The notes: generated by a model not told the origin, from the sequence alone. 64,000 nucleotides of DNA from Cedecea lapagei (GCF_900635955.1 NZ_LR134201.1:2914001-2978000); one strand, 5' to 3'. Numbered from the stretch's first letter, positions 46,360 through 54,595 are shown. Program-made: numbers and translations.

Positions 46360-47406
46360 ATGAGCGACTCACTCATTACCACCTTTGATACAGATAATGA
46401 CCCTATGCATAACACGCCGCGCAATAGACTGTTGGCCCTGCTGGGCATGCAGTCCTTACTGGTGCACGCTGTCACTGCCGCAGCGCGGCTTAAACTTGCC
46501 GATCGGCTTGACGAACAGACGTTAACGCTGGACGAACTGGCACACAAAACCGGATGCCGGCCTGATGCATTAAGGCGATTGATGCGCGCACTCGCCAGCT
46601 GTGGGATCTTTTCGGAGAGTGAAGCGGGTTACCGCAACACGCCGCTTAGCGCCATGCTGAATAGCGAACGGCCAGACTCCCTTCATGGCTGGGCTTGTTT
46701 TATGGGCTCCGAGCAGGTCAACCGCTGCTTTGAACGTCTGGATGTTGCCCTCGCCGAAGACGGCCCTGTGTTCGATAAAATCTACGGGCTTCCCTTTTTC
46801 GATTATCTGGAACGAGAGTCGGAGGCCAGATCTGTCTTTGCCAGCGCCATGACCTCCTACTCAGCATCTGGCATCGAGGATGCCCTTGCGGCATTTGATT
46901 TCAGTGGGGCTGGCAAACTCTTTGATGTCGGCAGTGGAATGGGCAAATTTCTCTCCGGGATCCTGGAGGCTTATCCGCATCTCACCGGCACCTTATTTGA
47001 TTTACCCGAGGTGATTTCGGCAGTTGAAAAACAGGCTGATAAGCTGAACCCTCGTCTGACGTGGCAGGGAGGCAATTTCTTTCACCATATCCCCGGCGGA
47101 GCAGACACCTATATTCTGCGGCACGTGCTGCATGACTGGTCAGACGACCAGGTTCTGCAGATCCTCCGTCAGTGCCGTCGGGCAATGCACGACGGCGGGC
47201 AGCTGTTGATTTTTGAACATCTGCTGGCCGGCGATAATCAGCCGGACTACGCGAAATTCCTGGATCTGGTGATGCTGACCTTCCTGAGCGGCAAAGAGCG
47301 CAGCGAAGCAGAATACCGAAGTCTGCTTGAACAAGCAGATTTGCGCATTGAGCGACAGATTAAAACCCCCGGTTTCCACACGCTGCTTGTTGTTAAGCCG
47401 CGCTAG
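46360..47406 (+). CDS. SAM-dependent methyltransferase of the plant O-methyltransferase type
   Basis: 348 residues from MSDSLITTFDTDNDPMHNT; starts at 46297 and 46405 are also possible and none has a strong RBS. A winged-helix dimerisation domain (LLALLGMQSLLVHAVTAAAR) precedes the SAM domain with LFDVGSGMGKFLSGILEAYP and FDLPEVISAVE. ILRHVLHDWSDDQVLQIL holds the HDW motif whose His is the base in O-methyltransferases. First of three adjacent genes with idi and a terpene synthase. It may O-methylate the terpenoid product or, as in sodorifen-type loci, methylate the prenyl diphosphate; I cannot decide. Confidence 0.82.
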   Translation: MSDSLITTFDTDNDPMHNTPRNRLLALLGMQSLLVHAVTAAARLKLADRLDEQTLTLDELAHKTGCRPDALRRLMRALASCGIFSESEAGYRNTPLSAMLNSERPDSLHGWACFMGSEQVNRCFERLDVALAEDGPVFDKIYGLPFFDYLERESEARSVFASAMTSYSASGIEDALAAFDFSGAGKLFDVGSGMGKFLSGILEAYPHLTGTLFDLPEVISAVEKQADKLNPRLTWQGGNFFHHIPGGADTYILRHVLHDWSDDQVLQILRQCRRAMHDGGQLLIFEHLLAGDNQPDYAKFLDLVMLTFLSGKERSEAEYRSLLEQADLRIERQIKTPGFHTLLVVKPR

Positions 47407-47463
47407 TCCTGCCTGATTTAGTGAACGTTCCGGTCCGTGCAGAGGCCGGATAAAGGTGAATGA

Positions 47464-48030
47464 ATGTCAACAGAGAAAATTATCCTGGTGGACGCCCTGG
47501 ACAGGCAAATAGGTACAGGCGAAAAAATGGATGTCCATCTTGAAGGACGTCTGCACCGGGCTTTTTCAATCTTTATCTTTAACACCGCAGGAGAGTTGCT
47601 CCTGCAGCGACGAGCTAACAGTAAATACCATTCCGGGGGGCTATGGGCCAACACCTGCTGTGGTCATCCACGCCCCGGGGAAACCAGCGCCGAAGCGGCA
47701 AGGCGTAGGTTAAAAGAGGAAATGGGGTTTGACTGCCTTCTTTTTCCCGTTGGAACAATTACCTATCGGGCCCAGGTTTCCCCGACGATGATTGAGCATG
47801 AATTTGATCATCTCTACATCGGACGCTTTAGCGAAGAGCCACGGCCGAACCCTGCAGAAGTGGATACCTGGCAGTTTCTGACGCTGGAAAACATTCACCA
47901 GCAATTGGCGCAGCAGCCTGAAAAATTTGCCGCCTGGTTTATTACCATAATGGCGCAGTCGCAGGTATTGCGGCCCGAAACCTGGCATACCCAACTTTTC
48001 AACACCGTCTCTGACCCCAATAATCTTTGA
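47464..48030 (+). CDS. idi: Isopentenyl-diphosphate delta-isomerase, type I
   Basis: 188 residues, Nudix fold. The active-site Cys is in WANTCCGHPRPGE near residue 68, and EAARRRLKEEMGF is the Nudix box; IEHEFDHLYIG carries the catalytic Glu. It interconverts IPP and DMAPP, raising the DMAPP supply for prenyl diphosphates. 57 bp after the methyltransferase and 10 bp before the terpene synthase, so it looks dedicated to this operon. Confidence 0.92.
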   Translation: MSTEKIILVDALDRQIGTGEKMDVHLEGRLHRAFSIFIFNTAGELLLQRRANSKYHSGGLWANTCCGHPRPGETSAEAARRRLKEEMGFDCLLFPVGTITYRAQVSPTMIEHEFDHLYIGRFSEEPRPNPAEVDTWQFLTLENIHQQLAQQPEKFAAWFITIMAQSQVLRPETWHTQLFNTVSDPNNL

Positions 48031-48040
48031 GAAGAACAGT

Positions 48041-49099
48041 ATGCGCGCCTTTAACCTGCCTGATTTTTTTTGCCCTTTTATCACTCGTCTGAATCCCAAT
48101 CACGATGAAAGCTGGGCCGAATCACGACGCTGGCTGGTTGAGATGGATTTAATTCAGGGAGAAGAGGCTATCCAGCGCCTGGATCGATCGGGGTTCTCTC
48201 AACTCACCGCCAGGGCTTATCCCAACGCGTCGCCTTACGATCTTAAAATCGCAATGAACTGGTTGATATGGTTATTTTTGTTCGACGATCAGCTCGATGA
48301 ATGCTGTCTTGGTCATCAAAAAGAACAGGCCGATCTGATCCTGGGACGTTTGCTGAAGCTGACCCTCAATGCGGATGAAACGAATTCGGCGCCCTTCAGC
48401 CCGGTTGAACGCGCTTTTGTTTCACTCTGGCGAGAATATGCGCATCGTTTGAGCGCAGAACAGCAAAATCGCTTTAGCCAAAATATTCGTAACTATCTCA
48501 GTTCGCTGCGATGGGAGGTCACTGCCAGAAGTGAAGACGCGTTGCCCGGCGTACTGACTTTCATAGAAATTCGCCGGGATACCGGTGCCGTGCGCATGGT
48601 ACTGGATATTATTGAGTTTTGCCTGAACGATGAAATTCCCGCTCTTCTGGCCGACAGTCTGGCCATGCAGCTATTAAAAAACTGTACCGTGGACGTCATT
48701 TGCATGAGCAATGACCTCTTTTCCTTTGAAAAAGAGCGAGCGCGAGGCGATGTAAACAATCTGGTACTGGTCTGGGAACAAAACGTCGGCTGTAGCCGTG
48801 AGGAGGCAGCAAACAGCATCTATCGTTTCATTATCGATCGCCAGAATTTGTTCATTGAGACGAGGATAAAGCTGGAAACAGAGTTAAGGGAAATTGCAAT
48901 GACCGAAGCGAAACGGGAAATGATTCACCAGTATGTTGAGGGGATGGCGCACTGGATGAGAGCCAACCTCGACTTTTCGCTGTCGACTCCGCGTTACGCA
49001 GATATCGAAGACAGTCAACAAGGAAAACCGCTAAGCTGGGTAGAGAATATCAGCGCCATGCAGCCCGAACTGTTCCAGGCACCGTTACAAAAGGAGTGA
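48041..49099 (+). CDS. Class I terpene synthase (cyclase)
   Basis: 352 residues, bacterial terpene synthase fold. The aspartate-rich motif FDDQLDE is at residues 81-87 and the NSE triad NDLFSFEKE at 224-232, both Mg-binding. The diphosphate-sensor region EIRRDTGAV is at 177-184 and the C-terminal RY pair is in TPRYADIE. No prenyltransferase gene is in the cluster, so substrate would come from IspA (FPP) or a methylated derivative. Size fits a sesquiterpene synthase. Product unknown; I do not recognise a characterised orthologue. Confidence 0.9.
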   Translation: MRAFNLPDFFCPFITRLNPNHDESWAESRRWLVEMDLIQGEEAIQRLDRSGFSQLTARAYPNASPYDLKIAMNWLIWLFLFDDQLDECCLGHQKEQADLILGRLLKLTLNADETNSAPFSPVERAFVSLWREYAHRLSAEQQNRFSQNIRNYLSSLRWEVTARSEDALPGVLTFIEIRRDTGAVRMVLDIIEFCLNDEIPALLADSLAMQLLKNCTVDVICMSNDLFSFEKERARGDVNNLVLVWEQNVGCSREEAANSIYRFIIDRQNLFIETRIKLETELREIAMTEAKREMIHQYVEGMAHWMRANLDFSLSTPRYADIEDSQQGKPLSWVENISAMQPELFQAPLQKE

Positions 49100-49372
49100 G
49101 GCCGCGGCTTATGGAAAAGGTCTGAGCAGAATAGCAGGTCTCCAGAGGTAAAAACTGACGCTTAGCTGTCGTTTATTGTTGCAGAGCGTCAGGCTGCTAC
49201 AGCATGGCCCTTGCTTTTTTCAGATACTTGTCATGCCGGGTATGATGATAATGAAGGCTGGCAACATCTGGATTGAGCAGGCGATCCTGACTCAAATCCT
49301 GCTCCATTCAGAAACATAATTCCGGCCTGATGAGTCAGGGCCAAGATAAATATACCAACAGCCCAAAACAAA
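49100..49372. other. Non-coding stretch after the terpene synthase
   Basis: No full gene. On the minus strand a 36-codon frame, MEQDLSQDRLLNPDVASLHY onward to a stop near 49197, looks like a gene fragment; I cannot assign it. Confidence 0.35.
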
Positions 49373-49398
49373 AAGGGGCTGCCTTTCGGCAACCCCTT
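49373..49398 (-). terminator. Terminator downstream of serT fragment
   Basis: AAGGGGCTGCC and GGCAACCCCTT form a stem with one mismatch, followed in the minus direction by TTTTTGTTTT. It fits the original terminator of serT, left on the chromosomal side of the junction. Confidence 0.8.
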
Positions 49399-49405
49399 AG
49401 AATGT

Positions 49406-49465
49406 TGGCGGAAGCGCAGAGATTCGAACTCTGGAACCCTTTCGGGTCGCCAGTTTTCAAGACCG
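49406..49465 (-). other. att site: 3' 60 nt of tRNA-Ser(UGA)
   Basis: Read on the minus strand, the sequence starts CGGTCTTGAAAACTGGCGAC and ends in GCGCTTCCGCCA. It includes the anticodon loop (CTTGAAA, anticodon UGA), variable arm, T arm, acceptor 3' strand and CCA of serT. The 5' half is absent; AT-rich foreign DNA follows instead. One mismatch (ACTGG for ACCGG) lies in the anticodon stem. This is the duplicated core left by integration into serT; the intact tRNA should lie at the far end of the element, beyond the window. Confidence 0.85.
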
Positions 49466-49600
49466 CACTATAATTACAATAAATCAATAAGTTAACTTGT
49501 AGGCATGGTATAAACAGAAAAAATAGTAATGCTAAAAATCAACAACTTATCGACTTAACAATACTTAATATACCAACACTTTATCGCTATCCGTCATGGG

Positions 49601-49639
49601 GTGTCGGGGGCATAGATTAAAATCCTCTCGTGCCGACAC
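49601..49639. repeat. Imperfect hairpin inside the element near the att site
   Basis: GTGTCGG (49601-49607) and CCGACAC (49633-49639) flank a segment, ATTAAAATCCTCTCGTGCC, that recalls a tRNA T-arm/acceptor end. It may be an old att scar. The surrounding 49466-49872 holds no gene. Confidence 0.35.
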
Positions 49640-49872
49640 ATAGCAACATTATTTGTACTGGCTCAGACTTAATGTGACACAATTTAGTACCCGGGCAAAA
49701 CCCAATCTGACAGTCATGCCTGTGGCGGAAGCAGACCTTTCTAAAGCAATTGTGGTCAACAAAGTGGGCGGAAGATCATGGGCTTAGTTCATCGCAGATG
49801 AGGTTATGGTAAATTGCTTATCAGTTAGAAATTAACCTAACCAAACAACCAAGGATAAGGAGAGTAATCGGT

Positions 49873-50277
49873 ATGACGATTTTAGTGACGATACAGGCTC
49901 AGCTCATTGTTGGGGAAGCGCAGGTGATAAAAAGCCTGGCTCCTGAGGGTATGCTGGCCGCCGTATTTGAAGACGACGGCCGGACCGGGTATTTCTACGC
50001 GCTTGATGAGTCCGTTGCAGGAAACCCGATTCAGGATGCACTAACTATCTACAATGTCGAGGATATTTCAGACGGCCACATTCCTTCTGACGTTAAAATC
50101 GGCTGGTCAGAAGACAGTCAGAAGTGCGTGCTCCTTATCAACGGATATCCGCATGGAGCGTTCGATTTCGTGGGGAAAAATGGGTACTGCAGAAGCGGAT
50201 TTCCTCCCCCGATAAACAAGGTATGGTCTATGTCTGGCCATGAGTGGAGTGATTCGGTGGATGACTTTTTCCGGTAA
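49873..50277 (+). CDS. Hypothetical protein, possibly DUF2251-like
   Basis: 134 residues. VFEDDGRTGYFYALDESVAG and the later VLLINGYPHGAFDF resemble small DUF2251-type proteins of unknown function; assignment from memory. A GGAGAG RBS lies upstream. It is near the element's left end, separate from the phage late genes and on the opposite strand, so it is probably cargo. Confidence 0.6.
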   Translation: MTILVTIQAQLIVGEAQVIKSLAPEGMLAAVFEDDGRTGYFYALDESVAGNPIQDALTIYNVEDISDGHIPSDVKIGWSEDSQKCVLLINGYPHGAFDFVGKNGYCRSGFPPPINKVWSMSGHEWSDSVDDFFR

Positions 50278-50460
50278 GTTATGGTGGGCTTAATACCTGC
50301 CGTTATTATCTATCCAAATTGATATGTCCCTCTGAAGAGAGCGGACGATTTTCTGGACTCTCAGGAGATAAACTATCTATTCCGGATGTCCGCTTCTCGC
50401 TCAAAGCAGACCGTCAGATTTGATGATGCGTTAGGATTTTAAATCAAAAGGTTAAACCGT

Positions 50461-50826
50461 ATGTTCTCATTCTTGAAAACGCTTGATCGCATGCTTAATC
50501 GTCAACAGGCTGGCAAAACTCAAAAAAAACACTCTGACAAGGAGCTTATTCAGTGGGCTACAGGCTGTATGCTGGAAGGCCTTCCTGATGATTTCTATCA
50601 AGCTCGACTTCTATGCGTTCGTCTCCCCAATCCTGGAAACCCTGATGGTTGGATAGTAAGCGTGAATCATGATGTAATGTTAACTCCTGAATCAGAGTAT
50701 CAGCGCTTCCAGCCTGCTGATGATCTGTACCCAACGCAGTGTGTTGAAATGCTACTAGAGGGTAAAAAGTGGCGAGAGGTGACTATGATTTTTAACAAGG
50801 AAAAAACATCATTCAACTGGGTTTGA
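50461..50826 (+). CDS. Hypothetical protein, immunity-protein-like size and context
   Basis: 121 residues. A charged N-terminus (LNRQQAGKTQKKHSDKELIQ) is followed by an alpha/beta domain ending WREVTMIFNKEKTSFNWV. I do not recognise the family. Plus-strand cargo between the att site and the lysis genes; codon use is AT-richer than the chromosome. Confidence 0.55.
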   Translation: MFSFLKTLDRMLNRQQAGKTQKKHSDKELIQWATGCMLEGLPDDFYQARLLCVRLPNPGNPDGWIVSVNHDVMLTPESEYQRFQPADDLYPTQCVEMLLEGKKWREVTMIFNKEKTSFNWV

Positions 50827-50841
50827 CATTATCGAAGCCTC

Positions 50842-51165
50842 TCAGTGAAGGGCTTCTGTAATGCCTCTGAACGTGGTTTTGATAACATGCAAAATCACTG
50901 GTACACACAAAATTATTTGTAAGGTATTGAGCACGTTAGCAGTGATCTCGCTGATAATGTCTACTGTCACATAGTCTACCAAAGGCGTATACACTAGCAT
51001 CCTGAACACAACAAGGTACAAGCCGACCAGAAAAATGTAAGCGAAGACATTATTTAGGATAAACATCACCAACGGCTTTAATCCTAATTTTTTCTGCCAG
51101 TAGAAGGCGTCTTTTATCGTACGAAAATAATCCAACATCCTTGATTTCCACTCACTAAGTCTCAT
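50842..51165 (-). CDS. Hypothetical membrane protein
   Basis: 107 residues. Two hydrophobic segments, MFILNNVFAYIFLVGLYLVV (about 34-53) and LNTLQIILCVPVILHVI (about 79-96), with a basic N-terminus. It directly follows Rz/Rz1 on the same strand, where terminase would be expected. Possibly a membrane moron protein; function unknown. Confidence 0.5.
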   Translation of the reverse strand: MRLSEWKSRMLDYFRTIKDAFYWQKKLGLKPLVMFILNNVFAYIFLVGLYLVVFRMLVYTPLVDYVTVDIISEITANVLNTLQIILCVPVILHVIKTTFRGITEALH

Positions 51166-51187
51166 GGAACTATTTTAACGAATTAGG

Positions 51188-51670
51188 TCACTTGAGACAC
51201 AGTGTTTTGATGTATTCCTGCAGCCCTGCTATTTGCTTGTTGCTGGTTTCGATTCGCTCCCTGATACGGAAATAATCCCGTTCAGCGGTGTCATTAAGTC
51301 CGGGGCTGGTTGCATCATCCACGCCGGCGGCGCTGGGGGTTTTGGACACTGGTTTGCAGGTAGCGTTGAGGCGCAGCCGCTTAGCACCAGCAGCAACATC
51401 CCTGCGCAACTGCTCAATGGTCGCTTTTGCATCAGCTAAATCCTTTGTGTATTTCTTATCGAGGGCAGCCAGGTCGAGCTGGCGCGCCTTCATAACGTCA
51501 ATCGTGGAGTTAGCGGCATTACGCTCGGCGGTCACAGTATTGCGCTGCTCTTTGTAATGCAGTGCGTTAGTTCGGTTATGGTCCACGGCCCATCCCATGA
51601 CAACAAGCGCCCCAGCGGCAACAATGCATACCACCAGCACACCCCGGCTCAATGTCGGCCCCACGAGCAT
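51188..51670 (-). CDS. Phage spanin inner-membrane subunit Rz
   Basis: 160 residues from MLVGPTLSRG, overlapping the endolysin stop by 22 bases. One N-terminal membrane anchor (GVLVVCIVAAGALVVMGWAV) is followed by a long periplasmic coiled coil (AALDKKYTKDLADAKATIEQ). It joins the outer-membrane Rz1 to fuse membranes in lysis. An in-frame start at 51736 would add 22 residues lying inside the endolysin gene. Confidence 0.85.
   Translation of the reverse strand: MLVGPTLSRGVLVVCIVAAGALVVMGWAVDHNRTNALHYKEQRNTVTAERNAANSTIDVMKARQLDLAALDKKYTKDLADAKATIEQLRRDVAAGAKRLRLNATCKPVSKTPSAAGVDDATSPGLNDTAERDYFRIRERIETSNKQIAGLQEYIKTLCLK
51229..51432 (-). CDS. Phage spanin outer-membrane lipoprotein Rz1, embedded in Rz
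   Basis: 67 residues in a different frame inside Rz. The lipobox LLVLSGCAS marks Cys 20 for lipidation and the mature part is proline-rich (NQCPKPPAPPAW), both typical of Rz1. Nested Rz/Rz1 is a known lambdoid arrangement. Confidence 0.85.
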   Translation of the reverse strand: MQKRPLSSCAGMLLLVLSGCASTLPANQCPKPPAPPAWMMQPAPDLMTPLNGIISVSGSESKPATSK

Positions 51671-52134
51671 AACTCGTGCTCCACGTCGCGGCGGTTGATA
51701 AGCCCCTCCCACTGCTTGCCACCAGCGTAAATCCATTGACGCAGACCATCACACGCGGCCTGATAATTTCCAGCGTTAAGCTGGCGCAGCAATGAAGAAC
51801 GTTCGAACGCCGTTACGCCCACGTTGTAGCTGAAACTGATTAACGCCGCTTTTTGATACTCGGTTGCCGGAACTTTTACCGAACGCTCAACCGTACGCGC
51901 GAATGGTACCAGGTCTTTATCCAGCATCGCCCGGCACTCGGCTTCAGTGTAGGTTTTGGTTTTAATGATGTCAGCGCCGGTATGGCCATAACAAACCGTG
52001 AGCACCCCGGCAACATCGTAATACGGCGTATAGCCAACGCCCTCAAGGTCGGTAAGCATGGTCCCCGCGATTGCAATAGCGCCGGCCCCGGACATTGCGA
52101 GCAGTCTATTCCGTAGAGCTGGAGACATAGCCAT
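51649..52134 (-). CDS. SAR endolysin, GH24 lysozyme (R21-like)
   Basis: 161 residues. A weakly hydrophobic N-terminal helix (LLAMSGAGAIAIAGTMLTDL) is a signal-anchor-release sequence. The E-8-D-5-T catalytic triad is in LEGVGYTPYYDVAGVLTVCY. It degrades peptidoglycan once released by the pinholin. Overlaps both holin and Rz genes. Confidence 0.92.
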   Translation of the reverse strand: MAMSPALRNRLLAMSGAGAIAIAGTMLTDLEGVGYTPYYDVAGVLTVCYGHTGADIIKTKTYTEAECRAMLDKDLVPFARTVERSVKVPATEYQKAALISFSYNVGVTAFERSSLLRQLNAGNYQAACDGLRQWIYAGGKQWEGLINRRDVEHELCSWGRH

Positions 52135-52375
52135 TTAATCTGTCCTCCCGTTCTTTTCGGCGGTAATACCAGTTAACGCCGCAGGTGATTACCGTGCAGG
52201 CGATACCAATAATGATTGCCCAGTCGCTGAGACTTAATCCCGCCAGTCTGTCAGCCAACATCCACGCCCCTGCTTTTGTCGTATCTGCATACGTCTTTGC
52301 CGAAACACCTCCCCCTGCCAGAGTGGTGCTGGTTCCGTATGAGAGCTTGCTGTAAATTGTGCTCATTCTCGCCAT
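52106..52375 (-). CDS. Phage holin (S21-like)
   Basis: 89 residues. A weak N-terminal hydrophobic stretch and a clear membrane helix (SDWAIIIGIACTVITCGVNW) are followed by YYRRKEREDRL, as in phage 21-type holins. Overlaps the endolysin start by 29 bases. It triggers lysis timing. Confidence 0.85.
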   Translation of the reverse strand: MARMSTIYSKLSYGTSTTLAGGGVSAKTYADTTKAGAWMLADRLAGLSLSDWAIIIGIACTVITCGVNWYYRRKEREDRLNGYVSSSTE

Positions 52376-52482
52376 AGCCTCACCTCCCTATAGCCGGACG
52401 GTGCTGTGTGTTTTAAGGGAATAAAAAAAGCCGCCGATTGGGCGACTTTGAGAATCTTTGATTTTACCAGGCCAGAAAAGAA

Positions 52483-52506
52483 GAAACCCCGCAGTCGCGG
52501 GGGTTC
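52483..52506 (-). terminator. Intrinsic terminator upstream of the lysis genes (tR'-like)
   Basis: GAAACCCCGC and GCGGGGGTTC pair around AGTC; in the minus direction a TTTCTTCTTTTC tract follows. Its position between Q and the holin gene is where lambdoid phages have the late-leader terminator overcome by Q. Confidence 0.75.
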
Positions 52507-52660
52507 TTTGTTTTCTTCAGGTGCTTATTGTCACTGCCACCGTGGCGCAGCTCTGCCAGACATGAGGGAATTATCTAACCTTCTGGCCCGGTTTCAACCC
52601 TCACCTTTCCCACATTAAATAACAGATTGTTTTTTAATGAGATAAAACGACAAAAAGACA

Positions 52661-52683
52661 ATTGATCGTTTTGAACGATCAAT
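52661..52683. repeat. 10-bp perfect inverted repeat
   Basis: ATTGATCGTT and AACGATCAAT flank TTG. AT-rich, without U-tract; an operator-like palindrome upstream of the small plus-strand membrane gene. Confidence 0.55.
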
Positions 52684-52767
52684 CGCACGATATTGAACTG
52701 TGATACCAATTTGAAGTGTAGGGTTATTGCCCACAAAATCTGCTTCACACCCTAAATGGAATTAACA

Positions 52768-52971
52768 ATGAGCATTTATTATCTTGTTATCTATCTGGTC
52801 GGGTTTGTGTGGATGTGGATTCTGTCGCTACGCGCAGATAAAAGAAACGATATTGAATTTAACTTTTTTGAAACACTGTTAACCGCTGCTTTCTGGCCAT
52901 TCTTTGCTGTTGTGATCCCATGCATGGCCATCCATACATTCCTCTCACAAAGACATAACACAAAGAAATAG
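52768..52971 (+). CDS. Small membrane protein in prophage
   Basis: 67 residues from MSIYYLVIYLVGFVWMWILS; an ATG 12 bases earlier is also possible. Two membrane helices (YLVIYLVGFVWMWILSL and TLLTAAFWPFFAVVIPCMAI). It is opposite in strand to the late genes, with its own palindrome upstream, so it may be a lysogenically expressed moron. Family unknown. Confidence 0.55.
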   Translation: MSIYYLVIYLVGFVWMWILSLRADKRNDIEFNFFETLLTAAFWPFFAVVIPCMAIHTFLSQRHNTKK

Positions 52972-52996
52972 CATGCCGGCCCGTGCGGGCTGGCAC

Positions 52997-53348
52997 TTAA
53001 CGCCCCTTCTTCACATATAAAAATACCTTAGCCCTGAATATCTCCAGGCACCAGCGTACACGCTTACGGGCTTGCCCCTGAGTTAGCCACGGCGCTGAAC
53101 GCTGCAGCTCCCTGGTGATATCAGCAATTCTTGTGCGGGTTATGTAATAGCGTAAAGCTACAACTTAAACCGGATCGTCGATTTTGAACGCAAGAGGGAC
53201 GGCCTGTTCGATGCAGTCGGCATCATCTCTCCGCCCGGATTGTTCTAACATCTCGCGGAGCGTGAGCGGCCACAGAATGGTATAAGCTCGTGCCACGGCC
53301 TAACGACAGCTGTGTAATAGCATTAGACGTCTGGTCATTCATTTTCAT
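52997..53348 (-). pseudogene. Decayed phage gene
   Basis: A good RBS (GAGGTGAGAG) and start MKMNDQTSNAITQLSLG are seen at 53348. The coding signal then continues in another frame (ILWPLTLREMLEQSGRRDDA, then FKIDDPV and a stop) and resumes as VVALRYYITRTRIADITREL up to a stop at 52997. At least one frameshift and one in-frame TAA interrupt it. Original function unknown. Confidence 0.55.
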
Positions 53349-53402
53349 AATCTCTCACCTCGCTTTTTTGCGGGTACTATGTGTGCAATAAAAAAGGGCG
53401 CA

Positions 53403-54446
53403 CTATGACGACCAACTTTTTATCTCCTCAACCGTCTGGTTGAAGCGTTCTTCTTCAAGTTCAACACCAATTCCCCGCCGCCCTAATTCCATGGCAGCTT
53501 TGATTGTGGATCCGGAACCCATAAAAAAATCCGCTACCACGTCATCGGGCCTGCTGCTGGCGCTGATAATCTGCCTTAGCATTTCCGCTGGCTTCTCACA
53601 TGGATGCTTACCCTGATAGAACTGAACCGGCTTATATGTCCAAACGTCCGTGTAAGGCACGGCAGATGTAACGGCAAACGGGCGACGCAGTGCCTTAAAC
53701 TCGTCCATTAGTTCTGAATGCTTACGGCTCAGGTAATGCCAGGTTGCCACCAGTTCGTGATGAGGCTTTTCCAGCTCGAGGCGCTGATGCTTCTCAATGG
53801 CTATTTGCGTAAACAGTTCCTGCAATTTGAGATAATCGGCCTCGTTAGGCAATTGCCACTGACTGGCACCGAACCAGTGCGAAACCATGTTTTTCTTTCC
53901 CGTGGCGTCTGCTATCTGCTTCGACGTGACGCCCAGCGCCGAACGCGCATTACGGAAATAATCAATCAGCGGCGTCATAATGTGCTGTTTTGCGCTGTCA
54001 CATTCTTTCGCGTAGCTATCGGGCTTATACGGCCCAGGGTAATGCTCTGCGAAGAGAATGCGCTCTGTCGCCGGGAAGTACGCCCGCAGGCTTTCTTTCT
54101 GGCATCCATTCCAGCGCCCTGACGGCTTCGCCCAGATGATGTGGTTCAGGATGTTGAAGCGGTTGCGCATCAGCAACTCAATATCAGCCGCCAGGCGGTG
54201 GCCGCTGAAAAGGTAAATGCTGCCGTTGGGTTTCAATACCCGCCAGAACTCGGCCAGGCATTTATCAAGCCATGCGAGATAATCCGCATCCCCGCGCCAC
54301 TGGTTATCCCAGCCCTCGGGTTTAACACGAAAATAAGGGGGATCCGTGCAAATCAGGTCAATGGAATTATCTGGCGTTTGGGAAAGGACGTGCAGGCAAT
54401 CAGCGTTGAATAATTCAACACTGTATATTTTTACAGTATTTTTCAT
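53403..54446 (-). CDS. Phage DNA adenine/cytosine-N4 methyltransferase (beta-class order)
   Basis: 347 residues. The catalytic motif LICTDPPYFRVKPEGW is near residue 33 and the SAM motif ADFFMGSGSTIKAAMELG near 310, a DPPY-first order. Between them is a long variable region carrying an HTH-like segment (ALGVTSKQIADATGKKNMVS, about 170-190). Such prophage enzymes protect or mark phage DNA; the target is unknown. No cognate nuclease is adjacent. Confidence 0.86.
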   Translation of the reverse strand: MKNTVKIYSVELFNADCLHVLSQTPDNSIDLICTDPPYFRVKPEGWDNQWRGDADYLAWLDKCLAEFWRVLKPNGSIYLFSGHRLAADIELLMRNRFNILNHIIWAKPSGRWNGCQKESLRAYFPATERILFAEHYPGPYKPDSYAKECDSAKQHIMTPLIDYFRNARSALGVTSKQIADATGKKNMVSHWFGASQWQLPNEADYLKLQELFTQIAIEKHQRLELEKPHHELVATWHYLSRKHSELMDEFKALRRPFAVTSAVPYTDVWTYKPVQFYQGKHPCEKPAEMLRQIISASSRPDDVVADFFMGSGSTIKAAMELGRRGIGVELEEERFNQTVEEIKSWSS

Positions 54447-54480
54447 GGATCAGTAAGCTAGTCTCTGATAGGCTCACTTT

Positions 54481-54496
54481 GCTTTAGCGCTAAAGC
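54481..54496. repeat. 16-bp perfect palindrome upstream of the methyltransferase
   Basis: GCTTTAGCGCTAAAGC is its own reverse complement. It lies 35 bp before the methyltransferase start, so it may be an operator or a phage regulatory site. Confidence 0.5.
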
Positions 54497-54595
54497 GGTG
54501 GGCCTTGGTTAGCTTGTGACCTTAATGCATCAGCTAATGGCTGGCCGGGTGCGTCAACACCCACCAGCCGCCCATTTCCACAGCGGGGGCCTCCG

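Noticed and set aside
46360..49099. Carotenoid or hopanoid cluster
   Set aside because: No phytoene synthase, desaturase or squalene-hopene cyclase genes are present; the cyclase has class I DDxxD and NSE motifs.
49601..49640. Second tRNA fragment or tRNA gene inside the element
   Set aside because: Only a T-arm-like end and a seven-base stem are seen; no cloverleaf can be built.
52406..52618. Plus-strand 70-codon frame beside the holin gene
   Set aside because: It spans an intrinsic terminator hairpin and has no recognisable protein features.
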